Assembly: GCA_963811335.1 (NCBI GenBank)
Contig: CAWERB010000007.1
Span: forward strand, 1 to 64,000
Direction: 5' to 3'
Length of the DNA: 64,000 nucleotides
Source of the DNA: Trebonia sp963811335
GTDB taxonomy: Bacteria; Actinomycetota; Actinomycetes; Streptosporangiales; Streptosporangiaceae
Part shown: positions 9,237 through 20,179 of the stretch, in pieces
Layout: each line of letters opens with the position of its first letter
How positions within the stretch are numbered: position 1 is the first letter of the stretch
The notes under the pieces: model-generated
What the model saw: the letters and a program-made list of their open reading frames with translations, nothing else
Told to the model about the DNA's origin: nothing
The model's database searches: none
Program-made: the position numbers and the translations under genes

Positions 9237-10793
9237 GTGGGCACGCCGACGACGATCCCGGCCGCGCTTGTCCATGCCGCCGAGCGGTTCGGCGACCGGG
9301 AGGCCCTCATCGACGGCGACGCCCGGTGGACGTTCGCCGACCTGGCGGACGCCGCTCTGGATAGCGCCGCGGCGATGGCGGCGGCCGGCGTCGAGCGCGG
9401 CGACCGGGTCGCGGTGTGGGCACCGAACGGGCGCCTCTTCGTCGCGGCGGCCCTCGGCGCCGTGACGGCCGGCGCCGTCCTCGTCCCGCTGAACACCCGG
9501 TTCAAGTCCGACGAGGCCGCCTGGATCCTGCGCCGCAGCGGTGCGCGGCTGCTCGTCACCGACAACGGCTTCCTCGGCAATGACTACGTGGGCATGCTGC
9601 GGGACGCCGAGCTCCCGTCGCTGACGAAGATCATCACGCCGAACGGGAGCGGCGGTCTCTCCTGGCCAGAGTTCCTCCGCCGCGGGTCCGGCGTGCCGCG
9701 GGACGAGGCGCGGGCGCGCGCGGGGGCGGTCACCGCGGACGACGTATCGGACATGTTCTTCACCTCGGGCACCACCGGGCGGCCCAAGGGGGTCATGACC
9801 ACTCACGGGCAGAACGTCCGTGTCTACACGGCGTGGGCGGACGGGGTCGGCCTGCGGCCGGGAGACCGGTACCTGGTCATCAACCCGATGTTCCACACCT
9901 TCGGCTATAAGGCCGGGCTGCTCGCCTGCATCATCCGGGGCGCCACGATCATCTCGCAGCCGGTGTTCGACGCCGCCGAGGCGATCCGCCTCATCGCGCG
10001 CGAGCGGGTGACCGTGCTGCCCGGGCCGCCGACGCTGTACGCGTCGCTGCTCGACCACCCGGCGCGAGCGGGCCAGGACCTGTCCTCGCTGCGGCTGGCG
10101 GTGACCGGCGCGGCCGTGGTTCCCGTGCCGCTGGTGATGAGGATGCGCAACGAGCTATTCCGTGAGGTAGTGATCGCCTACGGCCTGACCGAGAGCTGCG
10201 GGACGGTGACCGTCGGGGACCCGCACGCCGACCCGGAGACCGCGTGCCGCACGGTGGGCCGGGCCATCGAAGGCACCGAGGTCATCATCGGCGGGCCCGA
10301 CGGCGCCCCGCTGCCGCCGGGGTCGAGCGGCGAGGTCCTGGTGCGGGGCTACAACGTGATGCGCGGCTACTTCGAGGACCCGGCGGCGACGGCGGCCGCC
10401 CTCGACCCGGCGGGCTGGCTGCGTACCGGCGACGTCGGCACGCTGGACGCCGACGGCAACCTGCGCATCACCGACCGGCTCAAGGACATGTTCACGGTCG
10501 GCGGGTTCAACGCTTACCCGGCCGAGATCGAGCAGGTAATCGCCCGGCACGAGCAGGTGTCCGAGGTCGCCGTCGTCGGCGTCCCCGACGACCGCCTCGG
10601 TGAGGTCGGCTGCGCCTTCGTCGTGCCCCGGCCCGGCGCGGCGCCGACCGAGGCGGAGATCATCGCGTTCTGCCGCGAGCGGCTGGCGAACTTCAAGGTC
10701 CCGCGCTCGGTGCGGACGGTCGCCGCGCTCCCCCGCAACGCATCCGGCAAGGTGCTCAAGACCGAGCTCCGCCTCTCCGGCCGGGACGGTTAG
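9237..10793 (+). CDS. fadD3: FadD3-like HIP-CoA ligase
   Basis: This 518-residue ANL adenylating enzyme probably activates the C/D-ring propionate HIP to HIP-CoA, the entry step of ring C/D degradation and source of the KstR2 inducer. The P-loop is FFTSGTTGRPKG, A5 is AYGLTESCG, A7 is GWLRTGDVG, the hinge region is ITDRLKDMFTVGGFNAYP, and the A10 catalytic lysine is in NASGKVLKTELR. FNPMFH-type segments INPMFHTFGYKAG match the FadD3 subfamily. The GTG start follows a GGGGG stretch and lies 22 bases after the KstR2 box. The frame is intact. Divergent pairing with fadA6 under one operator strengthens the assignment. Confidence 0.88.
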   Translation: MGTPTTIPAALVHAAERFGDREALIDGDARWTFADLADAALDSAAAMAAAGVERGDRVAVWAPNGRLFVAAALGAVTAGAVLVPLNTRFKSDEAAWILRRSGARLLVTDNGFLGNDYVGMLRDAELPSLTKIITPNGSGGLSWPEFLRRGSGVPRDEARARAGAVTADDVSDMFFTSGTTGRPKGVMTTHGQNVRVYTAWADGVGLRPGDRYLVINPMFHTFGYKAGLLACIIRGATIISQPVFDAAEAIRLIARERVTVLPGPPTLYASLLDHPARAGQDLSSLRLAVTGAAVVPVPLVMRMRNELFREVVIAYGLTESCGTVTVGDPHADPETACRTVGRAIEGTEVIIGGPDGAPLPPGSSGEVLVRGYNVMRGYFEDPAATAAALDPAGWLRTGDVGTLDADGNLRITDRLKDMFTVGGFNAYPAEIEQVIARHEQVSEVAVVGVPDDRLGEVGCAFVVPRPGAAPTEAEIIAFCRERLANFKVPRSVRTVAALPRNASGKVLKTELRLSGRDG

Positions 10794-11026
10794 CGTTCAC
10801 ATCGGCTATGAAATTTTCGGGCACCGCTCTGCCACACGCGCGGCTTCGCCGCGCCAATCTTCCTGATGACGGGCCCCTTTGGGGAACCGGGCTACGCGCA
10901 GCGGCAGCGGCGGCGTTGACGCGTGATTTGTTAGCGGTCACACTGGCGCCGACTTTCACCTAGGCCTCGCTGGCTTTGCCCGTGTCGAGAGATGAGCAGC
11001 CATGGCTAACAGAAAGGAAGGCTTTC

Positions 11027-13074
11027 GTGTCAAGAACCTCCCGCCGCGCCTACCGCGCGCTGGCCACCTCGGCCGTGGCGCTGTCCGCGCTGGCACTCAG
11101 CATCGCGGTGCCGGCCGTGCCCGCGCTGGCCGCGGACACCGCCACGATCAACGGCGGTCAGACGTTCCAGACCATCGCCGGGTTCGGCGCCTCGGAAGGC
11201 TTCGGCGAGGCGGCCACCGTGATGAACGCCTCTTCCTCGGTCCAGCAGCAGGCGCTCAGCGACCTGTACAGCCCGACCTCCGGGGCCGGCCTGACAATCC
11301 TGCGCAACCAGATCAGCGCGGACTCGGGCAGCACCATCGAGCCGAACAACCCGGGCAGCCCGAGCGCGGCCCCCAATTACGTCTCGCTTGCCTCCACCAA
11401 CCGGACCAGGGCCAGTTGTGGTTCGCGCAGCAGATCAAGCCGGACTTCGGCGTGACCAACGTGTTCGCGGACGCGTGGAGCGCGCCGGGGTTCATGAAGA
11501 CGAACGGCGCCACCGCGAACGGCGGCCAGGTGTGCGGCGTCGCCGGGCGCGAGCTGCTCCAGCGGTGACTGGCGTCAGGCGTACGCGAACTACCTCGTGC
11601 AGTACGCCAAGGACTACGCGGCCGCCGGGGTTCCGCTGACCTACATCGGCCCGTCCAACGAGCCCGACTTCAGCGCCAACTACGACAGCATGACGATGAG
11701 CCCGGCGCAGATGGCCAGCGTGCTGGACGTCGTCGGTCCCACGGTGCGCAACTCCGGGCTGTCCACCCAGGTGGAGTGCTGCGCGGCCACCGGATGGCCG
11801 GGATAGCGGGGCAGTACGCGTCGGCGATCGAGTCGGACCCGACCGCGCTGGCCAACACCGCGGCGTTCACCGGCCACGGCTACAGCGGCGGCGCCCACCT
11901 CGCCGCTGTCCGGCTGGACCAAGCCCGCCTGGGAGACCGAGTGGTCCACGTTCGAGAGCTGGGACCCGGCCTGGGACGACGGCAGCGACGCCTCCGGCCT
12001 GACCTGGGCGCAGCACATCTACCAGGGCCTGACCGGCGCCAACCTGAGCGCGTTCCTGTACTGGTGGGGCTCCACCACGCCATCGGAGAACGGTGACAAC
12101 GAGGGCCTGATCCAGATCAACGGCTCCACTGTCCAGACCTCGGGCCGCCTGTGGGCGTTCGCCAACTACAGCCGGTACGTCCGCCCGGCGCGGTGCGGAT
12201 CGGGGCGAGCAGCTCCAACGGCGCGGTGGACCTGTCGGCGTTCAAGAACACCGACGGCACCGTCGCCATCGTCGCGCTCAACACCGCAAGCAGCGCCGAC
12301 ACCATCAGCTACTCCCTGGCCGGCACCGGCATCCCAACGGCACGGTCACCCCTTACCTGACCAACTCCGCCAGCAACATCGCCGCGCAGGCCGCGACCAG
12401 CGTCAGCGGCGGCTCGTTCAGCGCCGCCATCCCGGCCCGCTCCCTGGTCACCTACGTCGTCCAGGCCGCTCGGTCGGCACGGCGGAACACGGTGACGGTG
12501 ACGAGCCCGGGTAACCAGACCGGCATCGTCGGCACGGCGGCCAGCGTGCAGGTGCACGCGAGCGACTCGGCATCCGGCCAGACGCTGACCTACTCGGCCA
12601 GCGGCCTGCCCGCGGGCCTGTCGATCGGTCCGCCACCGGGCTGATCTCCGGGACGCCGACCACGGCGGGCACCTCCACGGTGACGGTGACGGCGACCGAT
12701 TCCACCGGCGCGTCCGGGTCGGCGACGTTCAGCTGGACCATCGCCAGCAGCGGCGGCGGGACCTGCAAGGTGGCGTACACCACCCAGAGCCAGTGGGCGG
12801 GCGGGTTCGTCGCTCAGGTCACGATCACCAACACCGGCTCGTCGGCGGTCAACGGGTGGACGCTGAAGTTCACCTTCCCCGGTGACCAGAAGATCACCAG
12901 CGGCTGGAGCGGCACCCCCAGCCAGTCCGGGGAGAACGTGACCATCACCAACGCCAGCTACAACGCCACCATCGCGGCCGGCGCCAGCACCTCGCTTGGC
13001 TTCCAGGGCACCTGGACGTCCAGCGACGCGTGCCGACCGCGTTCACCCTCAACGGCAGCAACTGCACCACCTGA
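11027..13074 (+). CDS. Secreted GH30 glycoside hydrolase with CBM2 (multiply frame-disrupted)
   Basis: The GTG start has AAGGAAG six bases upstream. A signal peptide (about residues 1-36, ending in PALAADT) precedes a GH30-type domain opening with QTIAGFGASEGFG. The acid/base Glu is in GPSNEPDFS and the nucleophile Glu in WETEWSTFE. A putative Ig-like domain (SGLPAGLSI, ISGTPTTAGTSTVTV) and a C-terminal CBM2 (CKVAYTTQSQWAGGF through NGSNCTT) follow. The product would cut plant xylan or another beta-glucan outside the cell. At least six frame changes occur (for example near 11405, 11550, 11800, 11905, 12340, 12630 and 13030), yet each segment keeps strong family identity. Either the gene is decaying or the region is poorly sequenced. 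A strong hairpin follows the stop. Confidence 0.8.
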
Positions 13075-13085
13075 GGCAAGCCGGG

Positions 13086-13126
13086 GCCCGGCCCGCGGTG
13101 CGGCGACCGCTCACCGCGGGCCGGGC
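13086..13126 (+). terminator. Hairpin terminator after the GH30 gene
   Basis: A perfect 15-bp inverted repeat (GCCCGGCCCGCGGTG, 11-base loop, CACCGCGGGCCGGGC) begins 12 bases after the GH30 stop. There is no T tract, as is common for actinobacterial terminators. Confidence 0.7.
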
Positions 13127-13367
13127 GTAACCGTCGAGTGGATACCCGGCAGGGGCTCCACCGGCTCGACCAGCCCGATGGCACAACGCGCGCCGCGGGT
13201 TATCCTGCATGCGGCGACCGTCCGCGCCCAACCTCCGGAGACCTGCCCCAGCCGGGTCACCCAGCGGAGGCAAAGGGAGGCCAGCCTCTCGGCCGGGGCT
13301 TCGTTCGTCGATCGCGCCCGCCGCCGCGATCGCTGGGGGATCCGCGACCGGGACGCGGGAGACGATC

Positions 13368-14489
13368 ATGACCAGGCAGGCAGACTTCAAGCGGCGCGTG
13401 CGCGCCCGGATGGCTAAGACCGGCGAGTCGTACGCGGCGGCCCGCAGCAGGCTTCTCGCCAGTTCCCCCGGACCGGTACCGGATAACTCTCAGCTGGGCT
13501 GGATGGCCGATGCGCTCCACGTCAGCAACGGCGATTCGACCGACGTGCCGGGAACCGGGCTCGCGCGACGGGTGATCTACTGGCGCGATGTCCTGCACGA
13601 GGGGCCGGTGCCTGACGTCGCGCCGACCGAACTGCGGGAGGCCAGGGCCAGCTACCTCGCCAGCCACTACAACGCCGACCGCGCCGGGACGACCCGCCAG
13701 TTCACCGAGCGGGACCAGGCGCTCGAGGCCAACCGCGACGGGCAGTACGTCCTGTGGTTCGAGGCGGACCTGTATGACCAGCTGCAGATCGCGGAGATTC
13801 TCGCCCGCCTCGCCGGCCTGCGCGTTCCCGCCGAGCATGTCACCTTGATCTGCATCGGTGAGCACCCGGGCATTGCCCGCTTCGGCGGCCTGGGCGAGCT
13901 GACCGCCCGCCAGTTGCGCGAGCTGCCGCTCACCAACGCGTCGGCGCGGCTGACCCCGGCGGCGTTTGACCTGGCCACCCAGGCGTGGGCGGCCTTCCGC
14001 GCGCCGACCCCGGAGGGACTGCGGGCCATCGCCTCGACGCGGCTGGGCGAGCTGCGGTTCCTTGGCGAGGCGTTCGACCGGCTCAGCCGGGAGTACCCGG
14101 CGGCCCGGGACGGCCTGTCGCTGACCGAACGGAGGGTTCTGGCCGCCCTCGCCGACGGCGCGTCCGAAGCCGGCACCGCCTGCGTGCGAGCCATGGCGCG
14201 CGAGACCCGGCCGTTCATGGGGGACAGCACGTACTTTCACCGGATGGACCAGATGGCGCAGGGACCGCACCCGCTGCTCCGCCTCGACCCGCCCGGCCGT
14301 CCAACGGAGATGAGGACGGGCGTGGACCTCACCGATGCCGGGGCCCGTGTGCTGGCCGGCCAGGCCGACCAGATTGCCCTCAACGGCATTGACCGCTGGA
14401 TCGGCGGCGTGCACTTGCGGGGTCACCACGTGCCGTGGCGGTGGGACGACGGTACCGAAGCCATCATCCGCCAACCTGACAAGGCATAA
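13368..14489 (+). CDS. DUF1835-domain protein
   Basis: This intact 373-residue soluble protein has an N-terminal basic segment (FKRRVRARMAKTGESYAAAR) followed by a DUF1835-like region. That region begins LHVSNGDSTDVPGTG and includes YWRDVLHEGPVPD, VLWFEADLYDQLQI and LICIGEHPGI. The C-terminal half is helix-rich. Family members are widespread in bacteria and of unknown function. The ATG at 13368 is chosen because homology starts directly after it. It stands alone on its strand between the GH30 gene and the MMPL transporter. Confidence 0.75.
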   Translation: MTRQADFKRRVRARMAKTGESYAAARSRLLASSPGPVPDNSQLGWMADALHVSNGDSTDVPGTGLARRVIYWRDVLHEGPVPDVAPTELREARASYLASHYNADRAGTTRQFTERDQALEANRDGQYVLWFEADLYDQLQIAEILARLAGLRVPAEHVTLICIGEHPGIARFGGLGELTARQLRELPLTNASARLTPAAFDLATQAWAAFRAPTPEGLRAIASTRLGELRFLGEAFDRLSREYPAARDGLSLTERRVLAALADGASEAGTACVRAMARETRPFMGDSTYFHRMDQMAQGPHPLLRLDPPGRPTEMRTGVDLTDAGARVLAGQADQIALNGIDRWIGGVHLRGHHVPWRWDDGTEAIIRQPDKA

Positions 14490-14759
14490 GCGCAACCACT
14501 CCACATGCCGCACCTGAGCTGCTCAGGCAGCGCGGGGCCGGTCCATGTCCCATCTTCGCGCCGAGGTGCGCAACCCGGCGGCCGCCCGTAGCGGTCCGAT
14601 AGGTACGCGGCTTCTTCAGGCAGGCGGGCGCGTACTACCGGCGGAGTACGTCCGTGGAGTACCCGCTCGCCCAAGCGCCTCCCCGGGCAGGACGTGCTTT
14701 GCGGCGGCGATCGCGACAATCGGGAGCAATAACCGCTTCTCGGCTCGCAGGAGACCACC

Positions 14760-17008
14760 ATGTCGCATGCCAGCTCGTCTCGCGCCCCGGATGCCGGGCC
14801 GAAGGCCAGTCAGGGAGCCGGCCTGCTTGGCGGGCTCGGCCGGGCCTGCTACCGGCACCGCTGGATCACGCTGCTCGCCTGGATCATCGGCGTCGCCTGC
14901 CTCATCACGTTGTGGCAGCAGTTCGGCGCCGCCGCGCTGAACACCTTCAACAGCAGCGACCCCGGCCAGACCGTGCTCAACCAGCATTTCCCCCGCGCCT
15001 CAGGCGACACGCTCACCCTGGCGGTCAAGTCAACGGCCCCGGTCACGTCACCGGCCGTCAAGGCACAGGTCACCAGCGCCCTCGTTCAGTTCTCGCGGTC
15101 GGCGCACGTCACCTCGGTCAGCGACCCGTACACCACCCCGGGACAGAGATCCCGTGACGGGCACATCGCGTTCTCGACCGTGCAGTTCGGCATCGCGGGG
15201 TCCAGCATCTCCGGCGGCGAGGCCACCGCGCTGATGAATGACGCCAGGGCCGCTTCTGGGCACGGCGTGACGTTCAGCCTCGGCGGCAACGTGGTCGACC
15301 AGCAAGAGACACCGTACGGCGGCCCGACCGACGGCGTCGGCGTTGTCGCCGCCGCGGTCATCCTGCTGATCGCGTTCGGCTCGCTGCTCGCCATGGGACT
15401 GCCGATAGCGACGGCGCTGCTCGGCATCGGCGCGGGCCTGTCGCTGATCGCGCTGCTCGGTCACGTGTTCCCCGCGCCGTCGTTCTCCCCGATCATCGCC
15501 GGGCTGATCGGCCTCGGGGTCGGCATTGACTACGCGCTGTTCATCGTCACCCGGTTCAGGGAAAGCCTGCGGGCGGGCACCGCGCCCGAGGCCGCCGCGG
15601 TGACGGCGATGCGCACCGCGGGCCGGTCGGTGCTCGTGGCCGGCATCACGGTGGTGATCGGGATGCTCGGCCTGCTCATCCTGCGCCAGGCATTGCTGAA
15701 CGGGGTCGCCGTCGCCGCCGCCGCGACGGTCGCCATGGTGCTGCTCGCCTCGCTCACCCTGCTGCCCGCCCTGCTCGGCTTCAGCGGCACCCGGCTGGCC
15801 AGGCCGTCCCGGATCAAGCCGCCGGCGTGGATGCGTAGCACCGCCGCTCGTTCGGGCGAACCGGGACTGCCAGCCGCTGAGCGGTGGGCCGGGGTCATCC
15901 AGCGCCACCCGGTGGTCGCCGCCGCCGTATCCGGTGCCATCATCCTGGTCGCTGGCAGCGCCGGCGCTCGGCATGAAGCTGAGCTTCCCCGACGAGTCGG
16001 CGCAGGCCCGCGGCACCATGGGGTACGCGAGCTACGCGACGATGGCGCAGGGGTTCGGCCCCGGGTTCGACGCACCGGTGATCATCGCCGCGCAAGCTGC
16101 CTGACCCGCACGCTGGCGCTGGCTAGCCGGCACTGGGCGGCTGGCCGCCGCGGTCGCCGCGACCCCGGGGGTCGCGGCGGTGACTCCCGTGGTCGTGAGC
16201 AGGGACGGCCAGGCGGCCATGCTGATCGCCTACCCCGCCACCGGTGAGCAGGACACCGGCCACGGACACCCTGGTAGACCGGATGAACGGCACCGTGCTG
16301 CCGAAGGCGACCGCGGGCACCGGGATTAGCGCCTACGTCACCGGGCCGAACGCCGGCAACGTGAGCTTCGCCAACCTGATCGGCCAGCGGCTGCCGTGGC
16401 TGATCGGGGTGGTGGTCGCGCTGTCCATGCTGCTGCTGCTCGTGGTGTTCCGCTCGGTGGTGATCGCGGTCAAGGCCGCCGTGATGAACCTGCTGTCCAT
16501 CACCGCCGCCTACGGCGTGCTCGTGATGGTCTCGCAGAACGGGTGGCTCGGCTCCCTGTTCGGGTTCCCTGAGAAGGTCCCGGTGACGACCTGGGTGCCG
16601 ATGTTCCTGTTCGTCATCTTGTTCGGCCTGTCCATGGACTACGAGGTGTTCCTGCTCTCCCGTGTCCGCGAGGAGTACGACTCCTCCGGCGACAACGCCG
16701 CGGCGGTGGCCCGCGGGCTGTCCCGCACCGCACGGGTGATCACGGCGGCGGCGGCCATCATGGTGGCGGTGTTCCTGTCCATCGTGATCGCGCCGAACGT
16801 CTCGACCAAGCAGATCGGGCTCGGGCTGGCGGTCGCCATCCTGGTCGACGCGACGGTGGTGCGCCTGGTGCTGGTGCCCTCGGTGATGGAGCTGCTCGGA
16901 CGGGCCAACTGGTGGCTGCCCGGGTGGCTGGACCGGCTGCTGCCGCGGGCCTACCGCAGCGAGAACGAGCTTCAGGCGCAGGCGCACGCTGCACCGCCGG
17001 GCCGCTAA
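14760..17008 (+). CDS. MMPL-family RND transporter (frame-disrupted)
   Basis: This is a membrane exporter of about 745 residues with the two-repeat RND layout. A first helix lies around residues 35-55, followed by an outside loop. A five-helix block (FGSLLAMGLPIATALLGIG, GLGVGIDYALFIVTRFRE) is followed by a second half (VVFRSVVIAVKAAVMN, FGLSMDYEVFLLSRVREEY). The paired G-I/M-D-Y motifs are the proton-relay segments. Frame changes occur near 15955, around 16100 and near 16250, all in the second outside loop, leaving both membrane blocks intact. MMPL proteins export lipids or drugs; the substrate is unknown. No regulator gene is adjacent. Confidence 0.83.
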
Positions 17009-17163
17009 CAGCATTCACGCCTAACGTCCGGCGAGTGCTGCCCCGGGGGTTGACCTGCTTGTCCTGGACGACGCGCCGCTCGAGATGGCCGGGCGGGTGG
17101 CCGTCGGCGGGAGGCCGCTGTTCAACGATGACCCGGTCGCCCGGGTCCGGTGGGTGGCAGGGA

Positions 17164-17721
17164 TCAGCTGATGGCCGAGCCCGACGCGAATGCCTCCGCT
17201 GTCGCCTGGGCGGCATCCCGGCATGCGGCGGGGACATTGAGGCGGACTGTGCTGCCTTTCGTGCCTGGTCCCGTATACCGCAGCCGGCTGTAGAGCCAGC
17301 CGCGGCGGAAGTCCGCCAGCCGGGCGGTCTCAATAGGCGCCTGGCTGATGGTCTGGCGCTGGAATGGCCTGGAGGTCCGGCAGCACAGTAGTTGCCGCCG
17401 CCTGGTGACGGCGATTACCAGCACTGGCCTGGTGAGGAATGACGCCGACAGCAGGACGCCGGCGGTGACGCACATGACGAGGTCCGCGTCGTACAGATGA
17501 CGCAGGCCCAGCATGAACGGCACTATCAGCAGGACGGCGAAGAGCTGGTTCGTGACGATCCACAGGTTCATCGACCAGCCCCCTAGGCCCCAGAACGTGG
17601 CGACGATCTCATCGCCGGGCTCGAGAAGCTGGCTGATCTGCCTGGATGCGGCGCTGGGCGGCTGGGCTGTTCTGGCCACTTGCTGCTCCCTGACGGGAGG
17701 ACTGTTGCGGGAGGAAACCAC
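17164..17721 (-). CDS. Hypothetical membrane protein
   Basis: This protein of about 185 residues has two central hydrophobic segments (WIVTNQLFAVLLIVPFMLGL and VMCVTAGVLLSASF), flanked by a polar N-terminal region containing LEPGDEIVATFWG and a basic C-terminal region. I do not recognise the family. The layout resembles small actinobacterial proteins with a PH-like fold behind two helices, but this is only an impression. The start is GTG at 17721. Neighbours are unrelated. Confidence 0.5.
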   Translation of the reverse strand: MVSSRNSPPVREQQVARTAQPPSAASRQISQLLEPGDEIVATFWGLGGWSMNLWIVTNQLFAVLLIVPFMLGLRHLYDADLVMCVTAGVLLSASFLTRPVLVIAVTRRRQLLCCRTSRPFQRQTISQAPIETARLADFRRGWLYSRLRYTGPGTKGSTVRLNVPAACRDAAQATAEAFASGSAIS

Positions 17722-18101
17722 CAGATTGTACCCGTCCGGGCAGCCTGGGTTCCGCGTAATTCGGTTTGCCTAGAGTCGCGGATCGGGTTCTGACCTTGGG
17801 AAATGGCGGGCTGGCTACCCGCGGGCCGTGTCTCTAGGCTGCGGCTCGACGAAACGGGCTCTGATCAGGCTGCGGGCGTGGTGAGCTCGTAGATCTTGCG
17901 GGGAGCGTCGATTTTCAGGGCGGCGAGGAGGTTACGGGCCATCTTGGGGACGTCGGTACGCTGCCGGAAGGTGCCGGCGGGGCCGGCGAAGGTGCCGATG
18001 TGGGGGTTCTGGACCAGGGATGCCGCTCTGGAAGCGGTCCTGGCCCCCAGGACCACCACGTTCCTTTCGGCACCGCTCCGGCATCGCCGACTGAGCTCAC
18101 G
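17722..18101. other. Intergenic region with a short unassigned ORF
   Basis: This stretch lies between a hypothetical membrane gene and a response regulator. A 64-codon minus-strand frame (17865-18059) ends in KIDAPRKIYELTTPAA, has natural-looking composition and might be the tail of a lost gene. No homologue is recognised and there is no clear ribosome site. Nothing else is identifiable. Confidence 0.35.
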
Positions 18102-18761
18102 TCACCTCGGTACGAGGCCGCACTCGTACGCGAGGATCACCGCCTGTACCCGGTCGCGCAGGTCGAGCTTCGTAAAGATCCGATTGATGTGCGTACGGAT
18201 CGTGCCGGGCGCCAGATGCAGGTCCTGCTGGATCTCTGTGTTGGAGCGGCCCCGGCCGATCAGCGTGAGTACCTCGCGTTCCCGCGCGGTGAGCGTGGCG
18301 AGCCGCCCCGACGGGTCGGTCGGCGCAGCCGCGTCCCCCACGAAGTGGGCGATGAGCCTGCGGGTGACGCTGGGCGCGGTCACCGCCTCACCGGAGGCGA
18401 CCGCCCGTACAGCGGCCAGCAGGTCGTCGGTGAGCGCGTCCTTGAGCAGGAACCCGCTGGCACCGGCCCGCAGGGCGGCGTAGACGTACTCGTCGAGGTC
18501 GAACGTGGTCAGGATGAGCACGCGGGGGGCGTCTGTCTCATGTGGACCGACGGGCAGCGACCGGATGCGCCGGGTTGCTTCCACACCGTCGATGCCCGGC
18601 ATGCGGATGTCCATCAGCACCACGTCGGGCCGGGTCTGCTCGACGACTCGTACTCCCGCCGCGCCATCTCCAGCCTCTCCCACGACCGCGATGTCCTCCG
18701 TCTCGTCGAAGATGACACGGAACGCCTTACGCAGGAGCACCTGATCGTCCACAAGCACCAC
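18102..18761 (-). CDS. NarL/FixJ-family response regulator
   Basis: This intact 219-residue regulator has a receiver domain (VLVDDQ acidic pair, Asp in VVLMDIRMPGIDG, Thr in LILTTFD, Lys in GFLLKD). Its C-terminal LuxR helix-turn-helix starts at LTAREREVLTLIGRGRSNTEIQ. The GTG start lies about 25 bases after the kinase stop, so both genes form an operon. It controls unknown targets, possibly the membrane proteins nearby. Confidence 0.9.
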   Translation of the reverse strand: MVLVDDQVLLRKAFRVIFDETEDIAVVGEAGDGAAGVRVVEQTRPDVVLMDIRMPGIDGVEATRRIRSLPVGPHETDAPRVLILTTFDLDEYVYAALRAGASGFLLKDALTDDLLAAVRAVASGEAVTAPSVTRRLIAHFVGDAAAPTDPSGRLATLTAREREVLTLIGRGRSNTEIQQDLHLAPGTIRTHINRIFTKLDLRDRVQAVILAYECGLVPR

Positions 18762-18785
18762 CCGGACGCCGAGCAGCCACGGCGG

Positions 18786-20104
18786 TCACCGCGGGACTCC
18801 GGCCGGTCCGACAGGCAGGTGCGCGCGCACGGCGAAGCCGCCGCCCGGGCCTGGCCCCAGGGAAAGCGTTCCGCCGAGCAGGTTCACCCGTTCCGCGATG
18901 CCGCGCAGGCCGTTGCCGTGCGTTGCGCCCTGGCCGGCGGGCGGGCCGGTGCCGTTGTCGGTGACCTGCACGTCCACGTGATCGGGGTGGAACGTCAGGC
19001 GTACCGTCGTCTCGGTGCCGGCGCCTGCGTGCTTGAGCGTGTTGGTCAGTGCCTCCTGGACGATCCGGTACGCGGAGAGGTCGATGCTGGCGGGCAGGTT
19101 CGCCGGCGAACCGTCGATCGTGAGGTGTACCGGCAGCCCCGCCGCCTGGATCCGCTCGACGAGGGCCGCAGCCCGCCGATGCCGGCGGGCGGGGCGAGGT
19201 CCCGCTCTGGGTCGGGTCCGGGACTGAAAGCGCCGACGAGCCTGCGCATCTCCGACAGTGAGTCCCGGCCGACCGAGATGACCTCGCGCATCGCGTCGGT
19301 GGCGCGCTCCGGGTGCCGGTGCTGGGCGGCGATCGCCGCCTGCGCCTGGGCGACGATCACGGTGAGGCTGTGCGCGATGACGTCGTGCAGGTCGCGGCCG
19401 ATCCGGGCGCGCTCGTTGGCGGTGGCGAGCGCGAGGCGCTGGCGCTGCTCCCGCTCGGCGTCGTCGGCACGCTGCTGCAGCGTCCGCAGGTAGGCCTGAC
19501 GGCTGCGGGTACCCTCGCCGAGTGCGTAGGCGAGGGCGAGGGCGAGCAGCCCGGTCATGCCCGGCTCGACCACCTTGTACAGGATGCCCTCGAGCCTGCT
19601 GCCCGTCCTGTCGGTACCGGCCGGAATGCTCGCGGAGGCGCCGGGCGGCGGGCCCGCGTGGCCGAGGGTGATGGGGTTGAAGAGGCTGAAGGCGATCTCG
19701 GCGGCCACGAGGATCAGCAGCACCGCCGCGGACAGCCGCCGTGACGGGCCACGGCTCGCGAGGGCGTACAGCGTGATCGGCACGGCGAGCTCGATCAGCG
19801 TGGGAAACCCGATCTGCGCCGCGTTCCAGTCGCGGACCAGCGCGTGCCCGGCCGCGCCGGCGACGGTCAGGCCGAGCGCGTACAGCGGCCAGCGGTGCTG
19901 GATGAGCAGGCCGACGGCGGACAGCGCGGCGAACGCCCAGTACACCGCGAGCAGCTCGGTCGCGTCGGCGGAGTTGGCCCGCCGCGCCTGCGGAGCGCTC
20001 AATACCAGGAGCAGCAGCGCGAGGGCCGCGTTCACGAGGTAGGCGCGCCAGCGCAGACGGTGGAGCACGGTTGCCAGCGTATGTGCTGACCGGGCGCGGG
20101 ACAT
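18786..20104 (-). CDS. NarL-type sensor histidine kinase (frame-disrupted)
   Basis: This membrane kinase of about 440 residues has several N-terminal helices (about residues 20-180). A HisKA_3 helix has the phospho-acceptor His in RIGRDLHDVIAHSLTVIV. A HATPase domain contains the N box YRIVQEALTNTLKHAG, the G1 box VTDNGTGPP and the G2 box GNGLRGIAERVNLLGG. One frame change near 19165-19180, within GLRALVERIQAAGLPV, separates the two catalytic parts. The ATG at 20104 faces the BNR lipoprotein gene across about 75 bases. It is the cognate sensor of the regulator downstream. Confidence 0.85.
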
Positions 20105-20179
20105 CAGACCGTGCTCGTACCCGAAGATACGAGCGGACTCCGACGACGGCGTACCGCGTGCTCCCTGAGCATGGGCGGC

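Noticed and set aside
13257..14513. 418-codon minus-strand frame
   Set aside because: Antisense of the DUF1835 gene, whose sense frame has recognisable segments; the antisense shows none.
17865..18059. 64-codon ORF as a real small protein or transposase tail
   Set aside because: Composition is plausible, but I recognise no homologue and no start signal, so it is only mentioned within the gap.
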